From: Lysobacteraceae bacterium
Lineage (GTDB): Bacteria; Pseudomonadota; Gammaproteobacteria; DSM-19610
NCBI GenBank assembly: GCA_020201295.1
Contig: JAIVHA010000008.1
Span: 1 to 14,819, forward strand
DNA: 14,819 nt
Direction: 5' to 3'
The translations under genes and the position numbers were made by a program. The notes below the pieces were generated by a model. It did no database searches. It was given only the letters and a program-made list of their open reading frames with translations, and was not told the DNA's origin. This document shows, piece by piece, positions 8,041 to 14,765 of the stretch (the stretch's first letter is position 1; each line of letters starts with the position of its first letter).

Positions 8041-8253
8041 CTACCTCATGTTTCCTTTGGCCGGGTTGATAATGCTCTTGTCACGTCGTTCGTTATGCCC
8101 GTCAGACTGCTGATCGTTCTTGATCCTTCCTGTGCCAGTCTTTTCAGCCAGACCTGGTTCATTTCCGCTGTCGGAACTCGATAGCAAAACCTCGGTCATG
8201 GACATTTTCGTTTTCGTTTCCTTTCTTTTTGAAAATAGCTTGGAAAGAATCAT
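8041..8253 (-). CDS. hypothetical small hydrophilic protein (70 aa)
   Basis: I do not recognise this protein. It is short, highly charged and rich in Lys, Ser, Asn and Gly, with no hydrophobic segment, and is probably largely disordered after a short amphipathic start (MILSKLFSKRKE). Support for it being real is mainly local: the ATG at 8253 has a good GAGGAG at 8263-8268 on the minus strand, 9 nt away, and the 48-aa membrane protein gene follows on the same strand 29 nt downstream. Its base composition is more AT-rich than that of the neighbouring core genes. It could still be a chance frame in an expressed leader. Confidence 0.45.
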   Translation of the reverse strand: MILSKLFSKRKETKTKMSMTEVLLSSSDSGNEPGLAEKTGTGRIKNDQQSDGHNERRDKSIINPAKGNMR

Positions 8254-8455
8254 GGTGCATTACTCCTCTACTTGTCACCCAGGATATTTCCTTGGCTTCG
8301 ATGGAATAATGGTAGGCGAGGCACCCGGAAGCGTCTGTCTGATAGCGAACATAGTCAATCAGGTTCTGCTCGAATGGTAACGTTTTCTGCCAGTTGGAAA
8401 CGGCGCACTGGACGGGTTCATGCGCGCCAAGGGTGGCTGCGGCTCGCTACGCGCA

Positions 8456-8483
8456 TTGACATAAGGGAAAGTCGGGCTACGCT
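8456..8483 (+). promoter_or_regulatory. putative sigma70 promoter for the doxX-family gene
   Basis: A consensus TTGACA at 8456-8461 is followed after 16 nt by TACGCT at 8478-8483, which keeps the key T, A and final T of the -10 box. The predicted start lies about 30 nt before the ATG at 8523. The upstream region 8254-8455 holds no gene that I can support. Confidence 0.45.
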
Positions 8484-8522
8484 TTTGGATTCGTTCCCCT
8501 GTTACTCAGCCCGGAGCACGCG

Positions 8523-8930
8523 ATGAACAGCTACCCGAGTGCGGACTCCCTGGACGATACCGCCAGACTTATTCTGCGCTTGACCCTGGGCATCCTGATC
8601 CTGCTCCACGGAATTGCCAAGATTACGAATGGGATCGACCCGATCCAGGGCATGGTTGCCGGCATGGGGCTACCCGCCTTCTTCGCCTATGGCGTCTATG
8701 CGGGTGAGGTGCTGGGACCGGTACTGCTCATCATCGGTTTCTATGCGCGTGTTGGTGCGGCGCTGATTGCCATCAATATGATCTTCGCCATCCTGCTGGC
8801 CCACACTGGTGAACTGGCCAGTCTCGCCCCAAGTGGCGGCTGGGCGCTGGAACTGCAAGGCGTGTTTCTGTTCACCGCCGTCTCGCTCATGTTCATGGGG
8901 CCGGGGCGGATCAGCGTCAATCAGCGCTAA
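8523..8930 (+). CDS. DoxX-family membrane protein
   Basis: This is a 135-residue inner membrane protein of the DoxX/SURF4-like family with four predicted membrane segments at about 14-32, 52-73, 77-94 and 108-126. Family features are the first-helix motif RLTLGILILLHGIAKI, the GAGxxLGP-like stretch here reading YAGEVLGPVLLIIGFYARVGA, and a short polar loop before the last helix. DoxX relatives have been tied to thiosulfate:quinone oxidation in archaea and to oxidative-stress complexes in other bacteria, but most are uncharacterised and this sequence does not discriminate. The ATG at 8523 follows GGAG with 7-nt spacing, and a consensus-like promoter lies upstream. It diverges from the two small minus-strand genes. 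Confidence 0.9.
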   Translation: MNSYPSADSLDDTARLILRLTLGILILLHGIAKITNGIDPIQGMVAGMGLPAFFAYGVYAGEVLGPVLLIIGFYARVGAALIAINMIFAILLAHTGELASLAPSGGWALELQGVFLFTAVSLMFMGPGRISVNQR

Positions 8931-9154
8931 TCCCTTATTTGCGCGCTACCAATGGCCACGCCCTCACGTTGCGGGTCTCCTGCACCGCCTCACGTAATTG
9001 CAAGCTATGTACGTTACCGCCCCGACAAGCGCCGGGTTTGACTCCAGCATGCAAACAATCAACCCATGGAAACCAGGTGTCCCAGGTCCGCAAGGATTGG
9101 GGTTATTCGCCATTGCGCCGCATTCCTGGGTTCCGTAATGCCAGGAGAATTCAT

Positions 9155-9865
9155 GTGCCGCGTACCAATTCAAGGCCTACCGCCAATCGTCTGCTTACAG
9201 CTTTGCCGCACAAGGATCGTCAGCGGTTCCTGGCGGGCTGCAAACCGGTCGAGCTCGCCTTTTCCGAGGTGCTTGCCGAACCCGGGGCGCGCATCCGCCA
9301 TGTCTACTTTCCAACAGATAGCTTTATTTCCCTGATAACGCCGACCACCGATGTCTGTGCCAGCCTTGAGGTTGGCCTGGTCGGTAACGAAGGCATGCTC
9401 GGGAGTTCCCTCCTCCTTGGCGTGGGCCTGTCACCACTGCATGCCGTGGTACAGGGCGCAGGTCCGGCGCTGCGCATGGACATTGCGCAGTTTCGTCGTG
9501 AACTTGGACTGAGTTCCGCGTTGCAACGTGAATTGAAGCTGTACCTCTATGTGTTAATGACTCAATTCGCACAAATGGCTGCCTGCAACCGCTTCCATGT
9601 GGTGGAGGCACGCCTTTCCCGCTGGCTTCTGATGACGCTCGACCGTGCACATGCCAATGAGTTTCATGTCACGCATGAATTCCTGGCCTACATGCTGGGT
9701 GTGCGTCGCGTCGGTGTCACCAAGGCGGCTACTTCGCTGCAGAAGCACAAACTGATCCGCTATAACCGCGGCGATGTCACGGTTCTCGACAGCAAAGGCC
9801 TGAAAGCCGTTTCCTGCGGGTGTTACGAGGCCGACAAGGCGACCTACGATCGGATCATGGGTTAG
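9155..9865 (+). CDS. Crp/Fnr-family transcriptional regulator (GTG start)
   Basis: This 236-residue regulator has an N-terminal cyclic-nucleotide-binding-like beta barrel (about 20-140; EVLAEPGARIRHVYFPTDSF, VGLVGNEGMLG, LRMDIAQFRREL), a long dimerisation helix, and a C-terminal winged helix (about 165-225) with FHVTHEFLAYMLGVRRVGVT as the helix-turn-helix. The N-terminus lacks the cysteine cluster of iron-sulfur FNR, and the cAMP-contact arginine motif is not evident, so the ligand is unknown. The frame is open back to 8939, but that part has no family resemblance. GTG 9155 has AGGAGA at 9143-9148 with 6-nt spacing and gives VPRTNSRPTANRLL, the expected start. It follows the doxX-family gene by 224 bp, which hold no gene. 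Confidence 0.9.
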   Translation: MPRTNSRPTANRLLTALPHKDRQRFLAGCKPVELAFSEVLAEPGARIRHVYFPTDSFISLITPTTDVCASLEVGLVGNEGMLGSSLLLGVGLSPLHAVVQGAGPALRMDIAQFRRELGLSSALQRELKLYLYVLMTQFAQMAACNRFHVVEARLSRWLLMTLDRAHANEFHVTHEFLAYMLGVRRVGVTKAATSLQKHKLIRYNRGDVTVLDSKGLKAVSCGCYEADKATYDRIMG

Positions 9866-9962
9866 GGAGGCTTTGATCAACCCATAACCGGCATTTCCAC
9901 TCATTCCCCCTGTCTTGGCCAAAATCATATATTTTTCCCTGAATATTTGGTAGGAAGGGACC

Positions 9963-10805
9963 ATGAACAAACGCATCTTCTGGTTCTTCCTGCTGCTGCC
10001 CATCCTCGCCGTTGGGTTGTATCTCTATTTCTCCGCACCGGAGGAATCCCCGGAGCTGCCCCTGCCGCCCCCGCCAGTGACGGAAAGCGAGCCCGAGCCC
10101 GCTATCCGTTACCCCGTGCCCGAGCCCGCGCCGGTCGTTCCGGATGACGCCCTGGAACTGACGGCCGAGCCGGAAGAGATGTTGCCTGAGCCGGAGACCG
10201 AGGAACCCCTGCCGGCGCTGGAGGACAGCGACGGTCCCATGACCCGGGTCTATGAAGAACTGTTCGGTGAACCGGCCCTGGAACGATGGTTCAACCTGGC
10301 AAACCCGGTTCGCCATATGGTGGCCACCATCGACAGTGCCGGGCGGGAGAAAATGGCCATCAAGCAGCGGCCACTGAAGCCGGTGGAGGGCGGTTTCCTC
10401 GTCGAAGGCAACGAGGAACGTATGGTCATCCATCCGGACAACTCCCGTCGCTACCTGCCCTATGTGCGCCTCGCGGAGGCCCTCGACCTGGATCGCATGG
10501 CCGAGCGCTATTTCCGCTTTTATCCCCTGTTCCAGCAGGCCTACGAGGAACTGGGCTATCCCGATGCCTATTTCAACGACCGGCTCGTCGAGGTCATCGA
10601 CCTGTTGCTGGCCACCCCAGAACCGAAAGCGCCGGTGGTGCTGGTGCGCCCCCATGTCCTGTATGAATACGCCGATCCGGAACTGGAGGCGCTGACCGCC
10701 GGTCAGAAGCTATTGATCCGCGTCGGCCCCGAGAATGCCGCGCGCCTCAAGGCACGGTTGTGGGAGTTGCGGGCGCTGCTGGTGGGTGACGCCCCGTCGG
10801 GTTGA
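9963..10805 (+). CDS. DUF3014 domain-containing membrane-anchored protein
   Basis: This 280-residue protein has one N-terminal membrane segment (about 5-23), a Pro/Glu-rich linker (about 25-90) and a folded region from about residue 92 to the end that fits DUF3014. Landmarks are the LFGEPALERWF stretch, NPVRHMVATIDS, MAIKQRPLKPV, RRYLPYVRLAEALD and RYFRFYPLFQQAYEELGYP. The function of the family is unknown; the topology suggests a periplasmic domain tethered to the inner membrane. The ATG at 9963 follows AGGAAGGGA closely. The 97-bp upstream gap contains an AT-rich tract at 9922-9950, a likely promoter region. The stop codon sits inside a small hairpin at 10796-10813. The methyltransferase gene follows 24 nt downstream on the same strand. 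Confidence 0.88.
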   Translation: MNKRIFWFFLLLPILAVGLYLYFSAPEESPELPLPPPPVTESEPEPAIRYPVPEPAPVVPDDALELTAEPEEMLPEPETEEPLPALEDSDGPMTRVYEELFGEPALERWFNLANPVRHMVATIDSAGREKMAIKQRPLKPVEGGFLVEGNEERMVIHPDNSRRYLPYVRLAEALDLDRMAERYFRFYPLFQQAYEELGYPDAYFNDRLVEVIDLLLATPEPKAPVVLVRPHVLYEYADPELEALTAGQKLLIRVGPENAARLKARLWELRALLVGDAPSG

Positions 10806-10813
10806 AGCCCGAC
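10796..10813. repeat. short REP-like hairpin GTCGGGTTGAAGCCCGAC over the DUF3014 stop
   Basis: A hairpin with a 6-bp perfect outer stem (GTCGGG/CCCGAC) continues through a G-T wobble and a T-A pair. It includes the TGA stop at 10803-10805. A longer relative, GTCGGGCTTCAGCCCGAC, forms the core of the inverted repeat at 14766-14795, so this may be a degenerate member of the same family. Whether it affects expression of the downstream methyltransferase is unknown. Confidence 0.5.
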
Positions 10814-10829
10814 CAGTCAGGTAAAAACC

Positions 10830-11453
10830 ATGAACGAACATTCCAAGTCACACTGGGAACAGGTCTACGCCCACAAGGCCACCACCGCCGTGAGCTGGTT
10901 TCAGGAGCAGGCCGCCACTTCCCTGCGCCTGATCCAGGCCACGGGCCTGCCGCTTGAAGCCTCCATTCTCGATGTGGGCGGCGGCGCCTCGGTGCTGGTG
11001 GACGACCTGCTGGTCGCCGGTTACCGTGATCTGAGCGTGCTGGACCTGTCCGGCGCCGCCCTGGCGGCCGCGCGGGCACGGCTCGGCGATCGTGCCGAAC
11101 CGGTGCGCTGGATCGAGGGCGATATCACCCGGGTGGAGCTGCCGGCCGCGGCCTTTGACCTCTGGCACGACCGTGCCGTGTTCCATTTCCTCACCGATCC
11201 GGAAGACCGCCGGGCCTATATGCGGCAGCTGGAGCACGCCCTCAAGCCGGGTGGCCATCTCATTATCGCCACCTTCGCCGAGGATGGCCCTGAGCGTTGC
11301 AGTGAGCTGCCGGTGATGCGCTACAGCGCCACGCAGTTGGCGAACGAATTCATAGCCGGCTTCACCCTGCAATATGCCGAAAAAGAGGCCCATCAGACCC
11401 CGGGCGGTGCCGTGCAGTCCTTCACCTGTTGCCACTTGCGCAAACATCAGTAA
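10830..11453 (+). CDS. class I SAM-dependent methyltransferase
   Basis: This is a 207-residue Rossmann-fold methyltransferase. Motif I is ILDVGGGASVLVDDLL (about 46-61). An acidic residue after strand beta-2 (SVLDLS, D72) should bind the SAM ribose. GDITRVEL and FDLWHDRAVFHFL make the motif II region, and LKPGGHLIIATF is the post-motif strand. The N-terminal HWEQVYAHKATTAVSWFQ is common to a group of small methyltransferases sometimes annotated as thiopurine- or tellurite-resistance-like; the substrate is not determined by these motifs. The ATG at 10830 has AGG upstream and lies 24 nt past the DUF3014 stop, so co-transcription is likely. It converges on the minus-strand 85-aa ORF; the 115-bp space between them has no clear terminator. 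Confidence 0.9.
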   Translation: MNEHSKSHWEQVYAHKATTAVSWFQEQAATSLRLIQATGLPLEASILDVGGGASVLVDDLLVAGYRDLSVLDLSGAALAAARARLGDRAEPVRWIEGDITRVELPAAAFDLWHDRAVFHFLTDPEDRRAYMRQLEHALKPGGHLIIATFAEDGPERCSELPVMRYSATQLANEFIAGFTLQYAEKEAHQTPGGAVQSFTCCHLRKHQ

Positions 11454-11568
11454 ACGGGAAATAAAGGAAGATATGGTGAAAAAGGGGGCGGAGGGATTAA
11501 AAAGATACTAAAAGGAATAACTCACAATTATCTCGACCACAAAATCTGCTGACGCAAGCACAACCGTG

Positions 11569-11826
11569 TCACGGCCGGTAACAGTGCAGGTCCCCCGCAA
11601 ATTGCAGTGGCCCTTGGTAATATTGCCGGACGGTTTGCGTACTTTGTTGTTCTAACCCCAGCGTGCGTTGCATGCGATATGATGCCATCAGCGATTTCAC
11701 TCTCGCACGCGCAATAATTCCGTAGCCCATTTCGTCTGCGAGGGTAACACCCTCAAGCAGGGTAGACAGGTCTGGCAGCGGATCGGCGGACCATAAGCAC
11801 TGCGAAGGATGGCATGGAAATCCCAT
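11569..11826 (-). CDS. hypothetical protein (85 aa), translationally coupled to the DUF2189 gene
   Basis: I do not recognise this protein. It has 85 residues, three or four cysteines and no membrane segment, with a helical-looking middle (GYGIIARARVKSLMASYRMQ) and a Gln-rich end. Its ATG (11824-11826) overlaps the TAA of the upstream DUF2189 gene by one base in the arrangement TAATG, a usual sign of translational coupling. AAGGTGG lies about 20 nt upstream on the minus strand, inside the end of the first gene. The coupling is the main reason to accept it. It may instead be the decayed end of a longer gene. Confidence 0.5.
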   Translation of the reverse strand: MGFPCHPSQCLWSADPLPDLSTLLEGVTLADEMGYGIIARARVKSLMASYRMQRTLGLEQQSTQTVRQYYQGPLQFAGDLHCYRP

Positions 11827-12599
11827 TAATCATTATTATCCATTCCACCTTTTGTGATGATCGCTTCACGGTATGCGTGCCAGGTAGCATAACCTAGCAC
11901 CGGCACGATGAACACGAAACCGATCAGTGCTGTCGCGAAGCCCACCGCCGTCAGCGCCAGGATCAGCAATGCCCAGAGCGCCAAAACCGACTTGTTTCGC
12001 CACACCGCATGAAAGCTTGTTACGATTGCCGTCGTGGCATCGGTACCCCGGTCCAGAATCATCGGTAGCGCGAAGGAGCTGGCGCAATACAGCAGGCCGG
12101 CAAAAATAGCGGCAACGACCAGGAACGCCGTATCCGACATGGGCGCCGCAGCCGAAACAGCGAACCCGGATGTCGCAACAATATTCATAACCATCGATAT
12201 CAGGATGAGCAGCACCAGAAACACCAGGCACAGCAACATGGCCAGCATAAGCTCGTGTCCCATTTCATGCAATGCCTTCCTGCGCTCATGACTAAAACTC
12301 GGTTCGCGGTTTTGTTCGAGTTGCTGGCTGATATCGTAAAGGCCGAAGGAGAGTGCGGGCCCCACGAGCAGCAGGCCGACAATGAGACTGGCAATTAAAT
12401 AACTCGTACTGGTCCAGGAAAAATAAACCAGCAGCCAACCGATCGCCGCAAAGATCACTCCGTAGGTCAGGCTATGCCAGGGCGCGCGCCGGTAGTCTTT
12501 CCAGCCTTTTTGCAGCCACTCCAAAGGGGCATTGTACGCAAGCTTGCGACAAGGTGCGTAGAGCGGGGAGTCCTGCCTAACTGAATGTGCTGTTTTCAT
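11826..12599 (-). CDS. DUF2189 domain-containing integral membrane protein
   Basis: This 257-residue inner membrane protein matches DUF2189: a short cytoplasmic N-terminus, the motif PLEWLQKGWKDYRRAPWHSL at 25-44, then helices at about 44-60, 65-88, 117-141, 157-180 and two across 203-236. FLVGP-like SLIVGLLLVGPALSFGLYDI (71-90) followed by the charged SQQLEQNREPSF is typical. Its function is unknown. The frame opens at 12653, but the ATG at 12599 is preceded by AAGGAGGTG on the minus strand with 4-5 nt spacing, a near-perfect ribosome binding site, so the shorter start is chosen. A perfect 12-bp palindrome lies immediately upstream of that site. The gene leads into the coupled 85-aa ORF. Confidence 0.88.
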   Translation of the reverse strand: MKTAHSVRQDSPLYAPCRKLAYNAPLEWLQKGWKDYRRAPWHSLTYGVIFAAIGWLLVYFSWTSTSYLIASLIVGLLLVGPALSFGLYDISQQLEQNREPSFSHERRKALHEMGHELMLAMLLCLVFLVLLILISMVMNIVATSGFAVSAAAPMSDTAFLVVAAIFAGLLYCASSFALPMILDRGTDATTAIVTSFHAVWRNKSVLALWALLILALTAVGFATALIGFVFIVPVLGYATWHAYREAIITKGGMDNND

Positions 12600-12611
12600 A
12601 CCACACCTCCT

Positions 12612-12623
12612 TATACGCGTATA
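12612..12623. promoter_or_regulatory. 12-bp palindrome TATACGCGTATA upstream of the DUF2189 ribosome binding site
   Basis: The sequence is a perfect 12-bp palindrome touching the ribosome binding site of the DUF2189 gene. It could be an operator or a small 5' hairpin, or chance in an AT-rich leader. No matching site was seen elsewhere in the window. Confidence 0.25.
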
Positions 12624-12705
12624 GATAGAGCGATAGCCTTTTGCAGACGTCAAACTCGTACCCGCGCGGAATAAGAAAACAGATCAGAGCACTGTTAAGT
12701 TTAAA

Positions 12706-12829
12706 TGAATGGCACTGACTTTAGCCGGAAAATGCCCGTCATTGCGAGGATGCCTTGACCCGAAGGGTAAGGTACACATGATGAAGCCCGAAGGGATTCT
12801 ATGGGCCAGAAGTGACGCGGCAATCTCCA
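12706..12829. repeat. 124-bp dispersed repeat, copy B (intergenic)
   Basis: This copy is identical to 2504-2627 at 122 of 124 positions and in the same orientation on the plus strand. It lies between the HxlR-type and DUF2189 genes and is not part of any credible gene. At the position where copy A reads TTAA (stop for tolC on the minus strand), this copy reads TTTA, so the same frame here has no stop. The rest of the gap 12600-12870 contains only the palindrome at 12612-12623. Confidence 0.92.
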
Positions 12830-12870
12830 ACTGACTGATTTCATGCTGAATGCTTATTGTGGAGTGGGTA

Positions 12871-13575
12871 TTACTCGTGCCAGCCCAGCACCGGCAGGGT
12901 TTTTGCTGTGCCAAGCCGTGACAGCGGGCTTGCTCGTAGCCAAGCCTGCAGTTTACCGGCAAGTGCCGGATCGCCCATGACCACAAGCTCACGTCCGGCG
13001 ACAGCGTCATCGAAGGTCAGCTCGCAGATCCATATCTTCGACATGACTTTCAGTGGGCATCTGATCAGCAGATCCACATCGTAACCATGGTTGTGCCAGC
13101 ACAGGTCAACCTCACTATCTTCAGCGACCAGCCACCACTCACGCGCCCCCTCCGGGGCGTCCGGATATTCAAACTGGATGACGATCCGTTGAGCAGGAAA
13201 TACCGAGGGGTCCACACTGCGCCGCATGTCCCACATCAACAAACCGGCATCAAGGTCACTGTCACGCAGGTCTGATCTCGCCCAACGGTGCCCCCACGCG
13301 CCCATTAACTCCACGATCGGCCGCAACTCCCGGCCGGCATCCGTGAGCTGATAGATGTGATTTCGGCTGTTCCCGGAAATTTCGATCACCCCAGCTTTTT
13401 CCAGTTGTTTGAGTCGGGAGGACAGCAGGGTAGGAGACATGAGCGGCACGCCCTTCTGCAACTCACTGAAGCGGGTGCTGCCGGCGATGAATTCCCGGAT
13501 CACAATAAGGGTCCAGCGCTCACACAGCAATTGCACGGCCTGCGCCAGGGGGCAGAATTGACCATAAGTTTTCAA
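12871..13575 (-). CDS. HxlR-type winged-helix transcriptional regulator with C-terminal extension
   Basis: The N-terminal about 100 residues are a MarR/HxlR-like winged helix: YGQFCPLAQAVQLLCERWTL, the recognition region FSELQKGVPLMSPTLLSSRL, then LKQLEKAGVIE and a wing ending in LTDAGREL. The cysteine in QFCP is the conserved HxlR-family cysteine, which can be redox- or aldehyde-responsive in some members. A further domain of about 125 residues, absent from minimal HxlR proteins, follows and resembles the SCP2-like ligand domain of larger family members. TTG 13575 is chosen because it yields the family-typical start KTYGQFCP and has GAGGGT upstream. A GTG at 13611 would add 12 residues without a ribosome binding site. 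It faces the truncated-hemoglobin gene across 141 bp and is its likely regulator. Confidence 0.88.
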   Translation of the reverse strand: MKTYGQFCPLAQAVQLLCERWTLIVIREFIAGSTRFSELQKGVPLMSPTLLSSRLKQLEKAGVIEISGNSRNHIYQLTDAGRELRPIVELMGAWGHRWARSDLRDSDLDAGLLMWDMRRSVDPSVFPAQRIVIQFEYPDAPEGAREWWLVAEDSEVDLCWHNHGYDVDLLIRCPLKVMSKIWICELTFDDAVAGRELVVMGDPALAGKLQAWLRASPLSRLGTAKTLPVLGWHE

Positions 13576-13630
13576 TGTGTTTACCCTCGTGTCGGCAGCA
13601 TGATTCGCCACCTTGATACAGATTCTGTAG

Positions 13631-13659
13631 TTAATGTGGGCGTGAGCCGATGCTAGGAT
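13631..13659 (+). promoter_or_regulatory. putative promoter for the truncated hemoglobin gene
   Basis: TTAATG at 13631-13636 and TAGGAT at 13654-13659 are separated by 17 nt, and the -10 is extended by TGC. It lies in the intergenic region shared with the HxlR-type regulator, about 58 nt before the ATG at 13717. No convincing operator dyad was identified by eye. Confidence 0.45.
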
Positions 13660-13716
13660 ACTCCTGCCTCGACAATCAAGGCATTTCCACAGATCATACA
13701 GGGTAAGGAATACAAC

Positions 13717-14076
13717 ATGAGCAGCTCACTTTTTGAGAGATTGGGAGGCGACGCAGGTATTACGGCAATCGCCAATGACGTCGTCGACAATCATGTGGCG
13801 AACAGCATCATTGCGACTCGCTTTGCAAACTCCGATATCAAGTCCCTGAAGCATGCGGCGGCTACATTTTTCATTGCCGGAAGCGGGGGTGAAAATCTCT
13901 ACCAGGGCAAGGACATGCTGGCCGCACACAAGGGTATGAATATCTCGGCCATGGAATTCATGGCGGTGTTGGATGATGCGCTTAAGGCATTGCAGAAAAA
14001 CAATGTGGGCCAGCGTGAACAGGAGGAGGTGCTCTACATCCTGTACAGTATGCGTGGGGATGTGGTGTTGGTGTAG
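13717..14076 (+). CDS. group 1 truncated hemoglobin
   Basis: This 119-residue 2-over-2 globin begins with the family signature SSLFERLGGDAGITAIANDV. The proximal heme ligand is H71 in GKDMLAAHKGMNI, and the GG motif at 57-58 before LYQGKDM is characteristic. The B-helix positions that read Phe-Tyr in classical TrHbN are Val-Val here (about residues 22-23), so the usual B10 tyrosine that stabilises bound oxygen seems absent; ligand chemistry may differ. The family detoxifies NO or handles oxygen, but the reaction cannot be assigned here. The ATG follows TAAGGA with good spacing. It is divergent from the HxlR-type regulator and stands as a single gene. The 140 bp after it hold only a promoter. 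Confidence 0.93.
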   Translation: MSSSLFERLGGDAGITAIANDVVDNHVANSIIATRFANSDIKSLKHAAATFFIAGSGGENLYQGKDMLAAHKGMNISAMEFMAVLDDALKALQKNNVGQREQEEVLYILYSMRGDVVLV

Positions 14077-14170
14077 ATCCGCCCGCGACGTGTTGTGCGT
14101 GAGCTCGATCCCTTCCTGAATTGCCTCCTGCCCTGGGAGGTGAGGATTGGCTTCGCCTTTCCTGGCATGT

Positions 14171-14179
14171 TGTTATACT
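14171..14179 (+). promoter_or_regulatory. putative extended -10 promoter (TGTTATACT)
   Basis: The sequence carries TG one base before TATACT (14174-14179), which matches the -10 consensus at five of six positions. No good -35 lies at the right distance, as is common for extended -10 promoters. It would give a leader of about 30 nt before the ATG at 14217. Confidence 0.4.
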
Positions 14180-14216
14180 GGCAGCAAGTCTTCAACCGGT
14201 TCGGGAGAGCGTGCCC

Positions 14217-14762
14217 ATGAGCAACAAACAGACGGAAAAAACCATGACCGGCAAGGTGATAAACTGGCTGCGAGTGAACTGGCGGGACGACACCAATCTC
14301 GGCAAGGCCAAGATCGCCGCCATTCCGGTGGTCATCTTCATCGTGGTTGCCCTGTTGTGGCCTGCCTCACCGCCCCCCGAAGCACCAGCGGTGACAGAGC
14401 AGGTGGAGCTGGTGCCCGGCATCGAGGACCTGCGTCGCCAGGCCAACGAGGCCTATGAGAGCTACGAGACGCGTATCGGCGAGCTGAGTGAGGAACGGCG
14501 CCGGGAGTTGGGCGAGGCGCGTGTGCAGGTGGCCGAGGTGTACCGTGACTACGAAGCTCGCATCGCCGAGCTGGAGCAGGAAAATACCCGGCTGTCCCGG
14601 CAGGTGGAGGCCATGAAGAATACCCTGGTCACCAAGGAAATGGAACTGGCGACCGCGCAGGTGGCCGCCACCGTGCCGACGGAATCCCATGCGGCGAAGT
14701 TGCAGGAGCAACTGGACCAGGTGCGCGGGGAACTCGAGCAGCTGCTGGAATCGCTGCGCTAA
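14217..14762 (+). CDS. membrane-anchored coiled-coil protein, function unknown
   Basis: I do not recognise a named family. The 181-residue protein has a basic N-terminus (about 1-32), one membrane segment (33-49, IAAIPVVIFIVVALLWP), a short proline-rich linker, and a long charged heptad-rich region from about 68 to the end. The coiled coil holds an internal near-repeat 29 residues apart: AYESYETRIGEL at 79-90 and VYRDYEARIAEL at 108-119. The topology suggests a tethered periplasmic coiled coil, perhaps an envelope scaffold or adaptor, but this is inference. The frame is open to 14121; ATG 14217 is preferred because GGGAG lies 9 nt upstream and the promoter-like TATACT at 14174 would fall within a longer gene. 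A start at ATG 14244 is also possible. Confidence 0.8.
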   Translation: MSNKQTEKTMTGKVINWLRVNWRDDTNLGKAKIAAIPVVIFIVVALLWPASPPPEAPAVTEQVELVPGIEDLRRQANEAYESYETRIGELSEERRRELGEARVQVAEVYRDYEARIAELEQENTRLSRQVEAMKNTLVTKEMELATAQVAATVPTESHAAKLQEQLDQVRGELEQLLESLR

Positions 14763-14765
14763 CGC

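Noticed and set aside
8162..8446. A stop-free minus-strand frame with protein-like stretches (for example NWQKTLPFEQNLIDYVRYQ)
   Set aside because: It has no start codon with a ribosome binding site before about 8260 and overlaps the better-supported 70-aa frame; it could be a decayed gene, but nothing proves it.
11473..11511. A 12-codon frame MVKKGAEGLKRY after AAAGGAAG
   Set aside because: Too short to support, with no downstream gene on the same strand that it could control as a leader peptide.
12684..13010. A minus-strand frame that includes repeat copy B and ends in the same peptide as TolC
   Set aside because: It overlaps the HxlR-type gene in another frame and only reflects the shared repeat; there is no start signal.
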